A stretch of DNA of 64,000 nt from Janthinobacterium rivuli (GCF_029690045.1 NZ_CP121464.1:4216001-4280000); one strand, 5' to 3'. Positions 34,881 to 44,567 are shown, counted from the first letter of the stretch. Made by a program: numbers and translations. The notes: generated by a model not told the origin, from the sequence alone.

Positions 34881-35842
34881 TGTTCGGCCCATCCCCTTCC
34901 ATTCCCATCGCGCGCAAGGTGCTGGCCGCCGCCGCCCACTGGCACGTGGAACGCCAGTGCGGCAGCGCCGACCCGGCCGCCCTGCAGGCATGGCGCGACG
35001 CCAGCGCCGAGCATGAACGGGCCTGGGAACTGCTGCAGCGTATGGACGGCCAGCTGGGCGCAATACCGTCAGCGCTGGCGATTCCCGCGCTGCAGGCGGC
35101 GCAGCAGCGCCGGCGCGCGGCCGCCAAAATACTCGCCCTGCTGGTGGCGGCCGGCGGCGGCATCGCGCTGGGCCAGGCGGGCCTGCAATCGGGCCCATGG
35201 CAAGCACTGACGGCATCCTTGCGCACGGCGCCGGGCCAGCGCCGCCACGTCACCCTGGCCGATGGCGGGCGCCTGGAAGTGAATACGGATAGCGCCCTGG
35301 ATGTCGCTTGCAGTGCCACGCACCGCCGCATCCGCCTGCATCACGGCGAAATCATCATCACGACGGCGCCCGACCCACGCCCCTTCCTCGTCGACACGCC
35401 GCACGGCGTGATCCGCGCGCTCGGCACGCGCTTCGGCGTGCGCTGTGACGGCGATGGCAGCACGGTCAGTGTCTACGAACATGCCGTGGAAGTGCGCTGC
35501 GCGGCGCGCCCGGACGCCTTGCGCCGCCTGGAAGCGGGACAGCAGCTGCGTTTCAGCGCAACCGGCGCGGATGACGTGCAGATCATGCCTGCGCACCAGG
35601 ACAGCTGGCTGCGCGGCATGCTGGTAGCCGCCGACTGGCCCCTGCAACGGCTGGTGCGGGAACTGGCGCGCTACCGGCGCGGACGTCTCGTCTGCGATGC
35701 TGGCGTAGCGCGGCGCCCCGTCACGGGCACCTACCGCCTCGACGATATCGACGCCGTGCTGGAAAGCCTGTGCGCCTCGCACGGGCTGCAAGTGACGTAC
35801 TTCACGCGCTACTGGGCCACGGTGGCGGCCCGCGCCACATAA
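34880..35842 (+). CDS. fecR: FecR-type anti-sigma/sigma regulator, 320 aa
   Basis: N-terminal cytoplasmic DUF4880-type helix bundle (AAHWHVERQC...AWRDASAEHERAWELL) binds the sigma factor. One membrane segment follows (KILALLVAAGGGIALG, residues about 79-95), then a periplasmic FecR domain (GRLEVNTDSALDV, LVDTPHGVIRALGTRFGVR) and a C-terminal secretin-like domain that contacts the receptor N-terminus. Overlaps fecI by one base. Confidence 0.88.
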   Translation: MFGPSPSIPIARKVLAAAAHWHVERQCGSADPAALQAWRDASAEHERAWELLQRMDGQLGAIPSALAIPALQAAQQRRRAAAKILALLVAAGGGIALGQAGLQSGPWQALTASLRTAPGQRRHVTLADGGRLEVNTDSALDVACSATHRRIRLHHGEIIITTAPDPRPFLVDTPHGVIRALGTRFGVRCDGDGSTVSVYEHAVEVRCAARPDALRRLEAGQQLRFSATGADDVQIMPAHQDSWLRGMLVAADWPLQRLVRELARYRRGRLVCDAGVARRPVTGTYRLDDIDAVLESLCASHGLQVTYFTRYWATVAARAT

Positions 35843-35956
35843 TTATTTTCAGTTTTTTTTGCGCCAGGGGTTGGTGTTTCGCTGCGCTGCTTCGGCTTCA
35901 TAGATAAGTAGCCGATTCATCCTCCATTGACCATACCCTGAACAGAAAGACCGAGC

Positions 35957-38434
35957 ATGCAGCTGACCACCCCCGTCCTCCATCCCGCCGCGCGCGCCAT
36001 CCGCCTGGCCGTCCTCGCCATGGCGTGCGCCGCCCCCGCCGCCTTTGTCGCCGCCCCCGCCCTGGCGCAAGGCCAGGCTGCCGCGGCGGCACCGCAAGCC
36101 TACGCCATTGTGGCCGGTCCGCTGGCCACGGCCCTGAACGACTTTGCCGTCGCCGCCGGCGTCAGCCTGTCGACCGATCCCGCGCAGACACGCGGCCTGC
36201 GCTCGCCGGGCGTGCGCGGCAGCTTCAATGTCGGCCAGGGTTTTGCCCAGGTGCTGGCCGGCAGCGGCCTGGAAGCCGTGCAGCTACCGAACGGCGCCTA
36301 CGTGCTGCGCCAGGCGGCGCCAGCGTCCGCAGCGGCGGCCGGCACGGAAAAGACCATGGCGCCCGTGACCGTCAGCGCGAGCATGGAGCGCGACCCCGTC
36401 AGTGAACACAGCAACTCGTACGCGGCGCGCGCCGTCACCGTCGGCAAGGGCGTGCAAACCCTGCGCGAAATTCCGTTATCCGTCAGCGTCATCACGCGCC
36501 AGAAGATGGACGACCAGAACCTCAACACCATCGACGCCGTACTGGCCAACACCACCGGCATCACCATGTACGACAGCCCCATGGGCGGGCGTTATGTGTA
36601 TTCGCGCGGCTTCATGGTCGACACTTACCAGTTCGATGGCGTCAACCGCGCCATGTTCTACCCGCAGGCGAACAGTTTTACCAGCAATACGGCCATGCTC
36701 GATCGCGTCGAAATCGTGCGCGGCGCCACAGGCCTGTTGCAGGGCACCGGTTCGCCGGGCGCCGCCATCAACATGGTGCGCAAGCGCCCGCTGGCGGAAA
36801 AGCAGGTGCAACTGGCGCTCAGCGCGGGCCGCTGGAACGACGTGCGCGGCGAAATCGACGTCACCGGCCCCTTGAACGAGTCGGGCAGCATCCGCGGCCG
36901 TGTCGTGGCCGCGCACGACCAGCGCGATTATTTTTATGACGTGGCCGACAGCCGCACCGACGTGCTGTACGGCGTGCTGGAATTCGACCTGGCGCCGGGC
37001 AGCAAGCTGACAACGGGCGCCAGCTACGAGAAACTGAAATCGACGCCGTTTTTCTCCGGCATGCCCCGCTACCTCGATGGCAGCGACCCGAAACTGCCCC
37101 GGTCGACCTACCTGGGCGCGGACTGGAACCGCTGGGACAGCCGCCAGACGGCCGCCTTCGCCGAATTCGAACACCGCTTCGATGCCGACTGGTCGCTCAA
37201 GGCCAGCGCCAACTACACGCGCGAACAGCATGACGTGAAATACATGTTCAACCTGGGCGCGCTCAATCCCGCCACCATGGCCGGCATGATGATGTACGCG
37301 GGCGTGTTCGACTACGGCACCACCAACAAGGGACTCGACCTGTCGCTCGATGGCAAATTCAACGCCTTCGGCCGCCGCCACGGCTTCAGCGCCGGCGTCA
37401 GCACGAACCGGCTGGAAAGCGACAGCGATTACAGCCTGGCCATGATGAAGCTGCCCAATAGCGCGCTGCAACCGAATCACGGCGTGGCGGAACCGAGCGA
37501 TGCCTGGATACGCGAGAAACAATATGGCGGCGGCCACAGCCTGACCACCATGACACAGACGGGTGCCTATGGCGTGGCCCGATTCAGCGTCAGCGACCCG
37601 CTCACCGTGGTGGCGGGCGCGCGCGTATCGAATTTCAAATCAACCAGCGTGTACCGCGACACGGGCGAGGTATATCTCGATCCGTCCCGCGAAAACGGCG
37701 TCGTCACGCCGTATGGCGGCGTCATTTACGCGTTCGACAAGCGCTGGTCCGGCTACGCCAGCGTTTCCGACATCTTCCAGCCGCAAAACCAGCGCACGGC
37801 CGAAGGCGCCCTGCTTGAGCCGCTGAAAGGGCGCAACCTGGAGGTGGGCGTGAAAGGTGAACTGTTCGATGGCAAGGTCAATACCTCGCTGGCGCTGTTC
37901 CGCATCGAACAGCGCAACCGCGCCGAGGCCGATCTGGTCAATATCTGCACCAGCGGCACGGAATGCTATTTCTCGACCGGCAAGGTGCGCAGCGAAGGCG
38001 TCGATGCGGAAATCAGCGGCGAAGTGACGCCGGGCTGGCAGCTTTTCGCCGGCTACACCCTGAACAACTTCAAATACCTGGAGCAGACGTCGGACGCAGG
38101 CGTGATGTTCGCCAGTACCTACTCGCCGCGCCACATGCTGCGCGCGTGGAGCGACTACCGCCTGCCCGGCGCCTTGCAGAAGTGGAGCGTGGGCGGCGGC
38201 GTGAACTTCCAGACGGAGAGCTCGCGCACGACGCGCGACGTGAAGGTGGCGCAAGGCGCGTATGCCTTGTGGAGCGCGCGCGCCGCCTACCAGATCGACC
38301 GCAACTGGACGGCGTCGCTGTCCGTGACGAACTTGCTCGACAAGCGCTACTACCAGACGGTGAGCGCGCCGGCGTGGGGCAATTTCTATGGCGAGCCGCG
38401 CAAGGCGCAACTGACCTTGCGCGCGCGGTTCTAA
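35957..38434 (+). CDS. TonB-dependent siderophore receptor with signalling (STN) domain, FpvA/FecA-like, 825 aa
   Basis: Signal peptide ending near residue 38 (PALAQG). An STN signalling domain (about 48-120, YAIVAGPLATALNDFAVAAGVSLS) is followed by a TonB box APVTVSA near 137, a plug domain (about 165-270) and a 22-strand barrel ending in the C-terminal Phe. The STN domain passes the signal to FecR. The 114-base gap before it is AT-richer and should hold the FecI-dependent promoter, not identified. The plug and barrel motifs (LDRVEIVRGATGLLQGTGSPGA) place it in the ferric-siderophore group. Confidence 0.9.
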   Translation: MQLTTPVLHPAARAIRLAVLAMACAAPAAFVAAPALAQGQAAAAAPQAYAIVAGPLATALNDFAVAAGVSLSTDPAQTRGLRSPGVRGSFNVGQGFAQVLAGSGLEAVQLPNGAYVLRQAAPASAAAAGTEKTMAPVTVSASMERDPVSEHSNSYAARAVTVGKGVQTLREIPLSVSVITRQKMDDQNLNTIDAVLANTTGITMYDSPMGGRYVYSRGFMVDTYQFDGVNRAMFYPQANSFTSNTAMLDRVEIVRGATGLLQGTGSPGAAINMVRKRPLAEKQVQLALSAGRWNDVRGEIDVTGPLNESGSIRGRVVAAHDQRDYFYDVADSRTDVLYGVLEFDLAPGSKLTTGASYEKLKSTPFFSGMPRYLDGSDPKLPRSTYLGADWNRWDSRQTAAFAEFEHRFDADWSLKASANYTREQHDVKYMFNLGALNPATMAGMMMYAGVFDYGTTNKGLDLSLDGKFNAFGRRHGFSAGVSTNRLESDSDYSLAMMKLPNSALQPNHGVAEPSDAWIREKQYGGGHSLTTMTQTGAYGVARFSVSDPLTVVAGARVSNFKSTSVYRDTGEVYLDPSRENGVVTPYGGVIYAFDKRWSGYASVSDIFQPQNQRTAEGALLEPLKGRNLEVGVKGELFDGKVNTSLALFRIEQRNRAEADLVNICTSGTECYFSTGKVRSEGVDAEISGEVTPGWQLFAGYTLNNFKYLEQTSDAGVMFASTYSPRHMLRAWSDYRLPGALQKWSVGGGVNFQTESSRTTRDVKVAQGAYALWSARAAYQIDRNWTASLSVTNLLDKRYYQTVSAPAWGNFYGEPRKAQLTLRARF

Positions 38435-38440
38435 TCCAGC

Positions 38441-39328
38441 TTATGCCGGAGGACGCAATGGCGCCTTCGGCAGCGGGATGAATTCCGTCTCGCCCGGCAC
38501 GCTCCCCATGCGCTGGGCGGTCCAGTCGTCGGCCGCCTGCGACAATCGCTCCTTGCTCGACGAGACGAAATTCCAGAACAGGAAGCGGTGGCCGTCCAGC
38601 GGCTCGCCGCCGATCACGACGAACTGCACCGGGCCGCCGCCTGCCGTCACCACGGGCGCGGCACCAGCTTCCAGCAAGGCCATGGTGTGCGGCACCAGCG
38701 CCACGCCATCGACCAGCACATCCCCGCTGATCGGATAAATCGCCGCTTCCGGCGGCAAGCCTTCCAGGCGCAACTCGCGCCCTGCCTGCAGCGCCACGTC
38801 CAGGTACACCGTCTGCATGTAGGTGCGCACGGGCGAGGTCTGGCCAAAGGCCGTGCCGATCAACACCTTCACGACGGCGCCATCGAGCGGCACGACGGGA
38901 ATGTCGGCCTGCGGCGTGTGCGTGAAACTCGGTTCATCCTCTTCGTGCGCCTTCGGCAGCGCGGCCCACAGCTGCAAGCCGTGCGTGCGGTGCGGCTGGC
39001 CCGCCAGGTCCTGCGGCGTGCGTTCCGAATGCACGATGCCGCGCCCGGCCGTCATCCAGTTGATGGCGCCCGGTTCGATGCGCTGGTACGAGCCGATGCT
39101 GTCGCGGTGGTCGATCGCGCCCTCGAACAGGTAGGTGACGGTGGCCAGGCCGATATGCGGATGCGGACGCACGTCGTGGTTGGCGTCGGGCGCCACGTCG
39201 ATGGGGCCGAAATGGTCAAAGAAAATGAAAGGGCCGACGGCCTGCTTGGCTGCGGAAGGCAACAGGCGGCGCACGACGAAGCCGCCGCCCAGGTCCTTTT
39301 CGTGACTTTTCAGGATGGCCGCGCTCAT
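38441..39328 (-). CDS. pirin-family protein, 295 aa
   Basis: Two cupin domains; the N-terminal one contains the metal ligands in RPHPHIGLATVTYLFEG and HSERTP. Bacterial pirins include quercetin 2,3-dioxygenase activity and regulatory roles; which applies is unknown. Its ATG overlaps the OsmC-family stop (ATGA at 39325-39328), so the two are co-translated. Confidence 0.9.
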   Translation of the reverse strand: MSAAILKSHEKDLGGGFVVRRLLPSAAKQAVGPFIFFDHFGPIDVAPDANHDVRPHPHIGLATVTYLFEGAIDHRDSIGSYQRIEPGAINWMTAGRGIVHSERTPQDLAGQPHRTHGLQLWAALPKAHEEDEPSFTHTPQADIPVVPLDGAVVKVLIGTAFGQTSPVRTYMQTVYLDVALQAGRELRLEGLPPEAAIYPISGDVLVDGVALVPHTMALLEAGAAPVVTAGGGPVQFVVIGGEPLDGHRFLFWNFVSSSKERLSQAADDWTAQRMGSVPGETEFIPLPKAPLRPPA

Positions 39329-39723
39329 GCCAGCACCGTGGTGATTTCCGTGGTGACGGCCGTCATCAGCTTGTGGATCGGGCATTTTCCGGCGGCCGAC
39401 AGCAATTCCTGGCGCTGCGCCTCCGTCAACTCGCCCGTCAGGTGCAGGGTGGTGGCCAGGCGGTACACGCCCTTGCGCTCTTCGCTGGCGTCGCGCTCGG
39501 TCGACACTTCCACGTGTTCCAGGGGGATGCCCTTGTGTTTGGCGTACCAGACGACGGTGAGCGCCTTGCAGGCCGACAGGGCCGCGTCGTACAGGTCGTG
39601 CGGCGACGGGCCGGCGTCGCCGCCCCCTTCGGCCACCGAGGCGTCGGTGGAAATGATGTGATCGCGCACGTGCACGATGTGGCGCATGGCTTGCGACTGG
39701 TCGCGGATGGCTTTGATGGTCAT
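39325..39723 (-). CDS. OsmC/Ohr-family protein, 132 aa
   Basis: OsmC fold with the peroxidatic-type cysteines in SACKALTVVWYAKHKG (near residue 52) and GKCPIHKLM (near residue 112). Such proteins reduce organic hydroperoxides. GPSPHDLYDAALS is the typical active-site helix start. Upstream of and coupled to the pirin gene; the pair probably serves oxidative-stress defence. Confidence 0.88.
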   Translation of the reverse strand: MTIKAIRDQSQAMRHIVHVRDHIISTDASVAEGGGDAGPSPHDLYDAALSACKALTVVWYAKHKGIPLEHVEVSTERDASEERKGVYRLATTLHLTGELTEAQRQELLSAAGKCPIHKLMTAVTTEITTVLA

Positions 39724-39907
39724 GGCGTTCCTGGGTGCGTTTGGAAAGCCACAATTTACACCGTTTGCCCGCTTTGCGCAGCCTGCCGCCCCACTACCTG
39801 ATCATTCGATACGGAACAGGGCATCGGTGGGCCGACGAAGACGATGGACGCTCCGGCACGGCCAAGGTGCATGCAGCATCCCTCAAGATGACCGATATGA
39901 TAATGAG

Positions 39908-42229
39908 TCAGTCGAGCGTGCGCGCCACCCTGAAGCCGACGATGTCGTTCGACAGCACCGTGGAAAAGCCGTTGCGCAGGGCCGAGCGCAAATAGCGCGG
40001 GTGGTACAGCCACGAGCCGCCGCGCAGGATGCGCCGGCTGCTGTCGGCGCCCTCTTCCCACGCGCTGCCGTCGACGGGCGCTCCGTCGTAATTGTCGTGC
40101 ACCACGTCCTGCACCCATTCCCACACATTGCCATGCATGTCGAACAGGCCCCAGGAATTCGGCGCAAACGTACCCAGCGGCGTGGTGCCGCCCCGGTACA
40201 CGCCGCGCGGGCCGCCGTTGTACACGTACAGGCCGTCGTAGTTGGCTTGCTCGGTGCTGATCGTGTCGCCCACGTTGAAGGCAGTGCGCGTGCCGGCGCG
40301 GCATGCGTACTCCCATTCCGCTTCGCTGGGCAGGCGGTACCGCCGGCCCGTGCGTTCGCTCATCCACGCCAGGTACAGCTGCGCGTCATTCCAGCTCACG
40401 CCGACCACCGGATGCAGGTCGGTTTGCACGAAACCGGGATTGTCCCAGTCCGTTTCCGATCCGCCCGCCCAGCCGGTCGCCTTGACGAATGCGCGCCATT
40501 CGCCCACGCTGACGGGGTGGCGCGCCAGCGCGAACGGGCGCTCGATGCCGACCCAGTGCTGCGGCATCTCGCGTTCGAGCCAGGACTGCTGCGAGCCGGC
40601 CTGGATGGCGGCCTTGTGTTCCGTCTCGTGCGCGCCCATCTGGAAGCGGCCGCTGGGAATGAGCACCAGTTCCGGGCCCTGTCCCGCGCCATCGAGAAAG
40701 TCATCGCGCAAGATGCCTTCCGCATTGGCCACCGGTTCCGCGTGTTCCGTTTCCAGCGCTGGCGCGGATGCCGGCGCAGGGACGGATGCGGTCGCGGCGC
40801 GGCTGGCCTCTTCGCGGCGCGCGCGTTCCTGTTCCGCGCGGTAGGCCGCCTCCGCCTTGGCGACGATGGCCTTGCGCTGCAATTCCTGGTGTTCCTGCAA
40901 GGCCGTGGCGGCATCGGCTTCGCGGCGCGCGCGCAACTGGCCGCGCAGCGCTTCCTTGCGCAGCTTGCGCGCCTCTTCCGCTTCGAAATGGCGCTGCGCC
41001 TCCTGCTCGCGGCGCAGCTTGTCCTGGCGCTGCTTTTCCAGCGCGGCCGCCTGGATTTCCGCCTTGCGACGCTGATCCAGTTCTTCCTGGCGTATGCGGG
41101 CCCGCTTGATCTCTTCCTCGCGCGCCTGTTCGGCGGCCAGCGCCGCCTCCCGCTGTTGCTGCGCCTGCTGCGCCGCGCGTGCCTGCTGCTGGCGCGCCTG
41201 TTCCGCCAGTTCTTCGGGCGACGGCCCGGCGGCGCGCTCCAGGCTTTCCAGCAAGGCTTGCACGGATTGGGGCCGCAGTTCCGGCGTCAGCGAAAAACCG
41301 TTCTGCAAGACTTGCCACTGCTGCGCGTTGAGCGCTTGCGGCGCGGACGGCAAATGGCTGGCGCTGCGCGTGTCGTCGAACGGCATGCGCCCTTCGAGCA
41401 TCTGATAGATCATCACGGCCACGGCATACACGTCCAGGCGCGGGCTGGGCTGGCGCTGGTTGGCGCCGGCCTCGGGCGCCCGGTAACCGTGCGTGCCCGC
41501 ATTCGGCATCTCCAGCGCCAGGCTGCTGTCCGCATTGCGCACGCGCGTCGCGATGCCGTAGTCGAGCAGCTTGACGTCGCCCTTCGCCGTCAGGAAGACA
41601 TTGCCCGGCTTGAGGTCGCGGTGCACCAGCTTGTGCTTTTCCCACGCATACGACAGGGCTTCGGCCACGGGCTGCAGCAGTTCCTGCACCGTGGACAGGG
41701 GCAGCGCGCCCGTGCGCGCCAGATAGTGCTCGAGGTCTTCGCCATCGAGGCATTCCATGATGATGAAATAGCTGGCCGTGGCCGGATCCTGCGCCCACTC
41801 GTAGACACGCACGATGTTTTCATGTGCGAGTTTGCGCGCCTGCGTCGCTTCCTCGATCAGCAGCTTGGCGTGCGTGGCGCTTTGCGTCAGCTGCGGCGGC
41901 AAAATCTTCAGCGCCACCATTTCACTGCTGCCCAGCTCCGCGTGTGTGGCCAGGTCGGTGGCTTGCCACACCTGCCCCATGCCGCCCGTGCCGATCAGCC
42001 GTTCGAGCCGGTAGCGGCGGTTTTGCGGACCGATTTCCTGGCCCGTCATGAAGCCCAGTTCCGTACCCTGGCGCACGGGCAGCGGCGCGGCCACAGGCGC
42101 GGCGCCGGGCGGCGCGTACTCGGCGTCGAGGATGGCGTTCTTGCGGCGTTCAAATTCCTGCTCGCTGAGCAACCCGTCGTCATGAAGGGCGCGCAGTTCC
42201 CGCAGCTTGTCTCGTGCTTTTTGCATCAT
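39908..42229 (-). CDS. Ser/Thr protein kinase fused to SHOCT and formylglycine-generating-enzyme-like (SUMF) domains, 773 aa
   Basis: Domain order: a SHOCT-like helix pair at residues about 3-37; kinase domain about 73-330 with GTGGMG (80-85), catalytic Lys108, HRDLKPGN (203-210), DYG in place of DFG (223-225) and APE (251-253); a long Glu/Arg/Gln/Ala coiled coil (about 345-510); and a C-terminal FGE-sulfatase domain (about 530-770, e.g. GVSWNDAQLYLAWMSERTGRRYRLPSEAEWEYACRAG and LRGGSW). In SUMF1-type enzymes two cysteines do the chemistry; the region here shows no such pair, so it probably binds protein or ligand. The gene starts 20 bases after its neighbour at 42249; same strand. ATG 42229 and 42226 are adjacent and lack a good ribosome-binding site, suggesting coupling. 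Confidence 0.85.
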   Translation of the reverse strand: MMQKARDKLRELRALHDDGLLSEQEFERRKNAILDAEYAPPGAAPVAAPLPVRQGTELGFMTGQEIGPQNRRYRLERLIGTGGMGQVWQATDLATHAELGSSEMVALKILPPQLTQSATHAKLLIEEATQARKLAHENIVRVYEWAQDPATASYFIIMECLDGEDLEHYLARTGALPLSTVQELLQPVAEALSYAWEKHKLVHRDLKPGNVFLTAKGDVKLLDYGIATRVRNADSSLALEMPNAGTHGYRAPEAGANQRQPSPRLDVYAVAVMIYQMLEGRMPFDDTRSASHLPSAPQALNAQQWQVLQNGFSLTPELRPQSVQALLESLERAAGPSPEELAEQARQQQARAAQQAQQQREAALAAEQAREEEIKRARIRQEELDQRRKAEIQAAALEKQRQDKLRREQEAQRHFEAEEARKLRKEALRGQLRARREADAATALQEHQELQRKAIVAKAEAAYRAEQERARREEASRAATASVPAPASAPALETEHAEPVANAEGILRDDFLDGAGQGPELVLIPSGRFQMGAHETEHKAAIQAGSQQSWLEREMPQHWVGIERPFALARHPVSVGEWRAFVKATGWAGGSETDWDNPGFVQTDLHPVVGVSWNDAQLYLAWMSERTGRRYRLPSEAEWEYACRAGTRTAFNVGDTISTEQANYDGLYVYNGGPRGVYRGGTTPLGTFAPNSWGLFDMHGNVWEWVQDVVHDNYDGAPVDGSAWEEGADSSRRILRGGSWLYHPRYLRSALRNGFSTVLSNDIVGFRVARTLD

Positions 42230-42248
42230 CTGGGGTGAAACGCTTCCA

Positions 42249-44567
42249 TCAAGGCTGCAGGGCGACGCCGCAGGCGGCGCAGAATTTATCTTCCGGATGG
42301 CCCGCGCGCTGCGCATGGCCGTTCTTGCAGCGGGCCGGCGCCGCTGCGGCGGCGGCACCCGGCTGCAACGCCTGCGCCACGGCCACGCCCAGCTGCGCCT
42401 GCGCCGACAGGCCATGCGCGTGCGCCGCATTTTGCAGGTTGATCAAGTCCAGCTGCTGGCGCCGTTCGCGTTCCGCCTGGCCTTCCAGATAGCTGCGCTC
42501 CTGCGCCACGCTGTCCTGCGCCATGCGCATGGCGTCCAGCGGCGCGACGCTGTTCTCGGCCGCCGCCAGCGCGGCCAGCGCGTGGATCTGTTCGGCGCTC
42601 ATGCCCGCCTGCAGCTGCGTTTTCAGCACTTGCGCCAGCGCGCTTGCATTCTGCCCGGCGGCCATGGCCACCTTGCCCGTGTCGCTCAGGGAGCCGATTT
42701 TCTCGATGCGGTCGATGTCGATGCGCGCCAGTTCGGCCGCATGCGCCTGTTGCGCCAGCAAGGCTTCGTATTCACCTTTCCAGCGCGCGTAATCGCTTTC
42801 GCGCTGCTGCGCCATGGCCAGCAAGTCGCGCTGCCATTGCGCTTCCTGTTCCAGCTGGCGCAGCTGCTGGCGCTGTTCCTCGATGGCCAGCGCGTCGAGC
42901 TGCGCCAGCTGCGTTTGCTGCTGCAGCTGGCGCGCGTGCACGCCGTCGGCCTCGATGGTGCGCAACAGCTTTTCCTGCTGCGCGATGGCGTCTTCGCGCG
43001 CGCCGCCGCGCCGCAGCGCCGCCACTTTTTCCGCGATTTCCGCCGCCTGCACTTGGGCCGCTTCATCCTTGTGCGCCTCGGCGCGCAGCAATTCGCGCTG
43101 GCGCGCCAGCTGCATCTGGTCTTCCCACTCCTGCACCCGCTCCGCTTCGCGCTTGCGCGCCGCATTCGCCAGCATCAGGCCCTGCCACGCAGCCTGGTGC
43201 TGCTCGGCCTCCAGCTGCGCCTCACGCTGGGCCGCATCCGCTTCCGCCTGACGCAGGCGCGCCAGCTGGGTGCGGCGGCCCGTCTCGTCGTCGATCAGCA
43301 GCGCGCTTTCCACTTGCTGCGCGATCGACTGCAAGTGCACCTGATGCGTAAAGCGCTGCTGCGCCAGCTGGATCTGTTCGCGCCCGTGCAGCTGCGACAG
43401 TTCCAGCTCGCTGCGCATCTTGATGGCGGCCAGCGCCCGCACGTGTTCCCAGTTGGCCGCTTCATCGGCGCGCTGCGCCCCTTTTTGCGCCAGTTCTTGT
43501 TCCAGCTCGCCCAGCGCCAGCGCGGCGCCGTGGTCGAGCGCCTGACGCCGCGATTTCGCTTCCAGGATGCGGCCATACAGGTCGATCTGGCGCCCGCGCA
43601 GCGCTTGCAGGCGCTCCGCTTCCTGGTGGTTCAGTTCCGCCTTTTCCACCGTCGCATCCTGCTGCAATTCCGCGCGGCGGTGCGCGTGGCGCGCCGCCAG
43701 TTCCTCGCGGCGGATGCGCTGCCACTCTTCCTCGTCATACAGCTGGTCGAGCTGCTTCATGCGTTCCAGGCTGTGCTGCTCCAGTTCCTGCGCCGGCAAG
43801 CCGCCCAGCCACAGGGTGCCGATGGCCGCATCGCCGCCGCCCTCGCGCTTGTCATGGCGCAGGCTGAGCGTTTCCACGCGCGCCACGGCCAGGCCGCTGG
43901 GCGCCAGGCGCTGCGTCAGGGCCGATTGCAGGCGTTCGTTCAATTCGGGCCGCAAGTCGGCATTCGCGTCCATCTCGCGCAGGGCACGGCTGCCGATGAA
44001 TTCCAGCGCGATCTGGCGCACGGACGGCAGCAGCAAGGCGTGCAGGTGGGCGCGCGTGACGGCGCCCGGCGCGCGCATGAACTGGCGCGCGAACGCATCG
44101 GGCTGGCCCAGCGCGATGTCGACGCGCAGGGACGCGGCGACGTTCAGCAACTCCGTGCTGGCCAGGGCCGGCAAGTCGAATTCCAGGCTGACGGCGTCGG
44201 CGCGCGCGATCAGCACTTCGGCCGGACGCGCCGGCAGCAGCGCGGGCAGGCGCGCAAAGAAGGCGGCGCTGTCGTAGTCGCCGGCCGGTATCAAGGTGAA
44301 AGCGTCCGATTGCACGATCCAGGCGCGCGACTCGGCCGGCACCTGCAGGCGGCGCGCCGCGCTGCCGAACAGCGAGGACAGTTCGCGCACGCCAAAGAAC
44401 AGGGCAAGTTGCCCATCAGCAAGATGCCATTGATTGGCATGCAGCACCGCGTCGCTGTCGGGTGCCCCCAGCGACAAGCCGCATTGCGCGCAATAGCCGG
44501 CGGCAGCGCCGTTCTTGTGCTCGCAGCGCGGGCAGCGGGCGCCGCCAAAACCAAACAATTGGAACAT
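42249..44567 (-). CDS. zinc-ribbon SPFH/virion-core-like protein with long coiled coil, 772 aa
   Basis: A zinc ribbon at the N-terminus (CPRCEHKNGAAAGYCAQCG, residues 12-30) and a second one at the very C-terminus (CKNG...FCAACG) bracket an N-terminal beta-rich domain (about 38-260) that resembles SPFH/band-7-type or YdjI-like proteins, and a very long helical coiled coil (about 265-690) rich in Glu, Gln and Ala. AGGAG lies 7 bases upstream of ATG 44567. It is the first gene of a two-gene operon with the kinase and may be its scaffold or substrate. No signal peptide or membrane segment is evident. Confidence 0.65.
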   Translation of the reverse strand: MFQLFGFGGARCPRCEHKNGAAAGYCAQCGLSLGAPDSDAVLHANQWHLADGQLALFFGVRELSSLFGSAARRLQVPAESRAWIVQSDAFTLIPAGDYDSAAFFARLPALLPARPAEVLIARADAVSLEFDLPALASTELLNVAASLRVDIALGQPDAFARQFMRAPGAVTRAHLHALLLPSVRQIALEFIGSRALREMDANADLRPELNERLQSALTQRLAPSGLAVARVETLSLRHDKREGGGDAAIGTLWLGGLPAQELEQHSLERMKQLDQLYDEEEWQRIRREELAARHAHRRAELQQDATVEKAELNHQEAERLQALRGRQIDLYGRILEAKSRRQALDHGAALALGELEQELAQKGAQRADEAANWEHVRALAAIKMRSELELSQLHGREQIQLAQQRFTHQVHLQSIAQQVESALLIDDETGRRTQLARLRQAEADAAQREAQLEAEQHQAAWQGLMLANAARKREAERVQEWEDQMQLARQRELLRAEAHKDEAAQVQAAEIAEKVAALRRGGAREDAIAQQEKLLRTIEADGVHARQLQQQTQLAQLDALAIEEQRQQLRQLEQEAQWQRDLLAMAQQRESDYARWKGEYEALLAQQAHAAELARIDIDRIEKIGSLSDTGKVAMAAGQNASALAQVLKTQLQAGMSAEQIHALAALAAAENSVAPLDAMRMAQDSVAQERSYLEGQAERERRQQLDLINLQNAAHAHGLSAQAQLGVAVAQALQPGAAAAAAPARCKNGHAQRAGHPEDKFCAACGVALQP

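Noticed and set aside
39896..39908. GATAATGAG half Fur site near the kinase stop codon
   Set aside because: Single half-site at a gene end with no target gene positioned for control.
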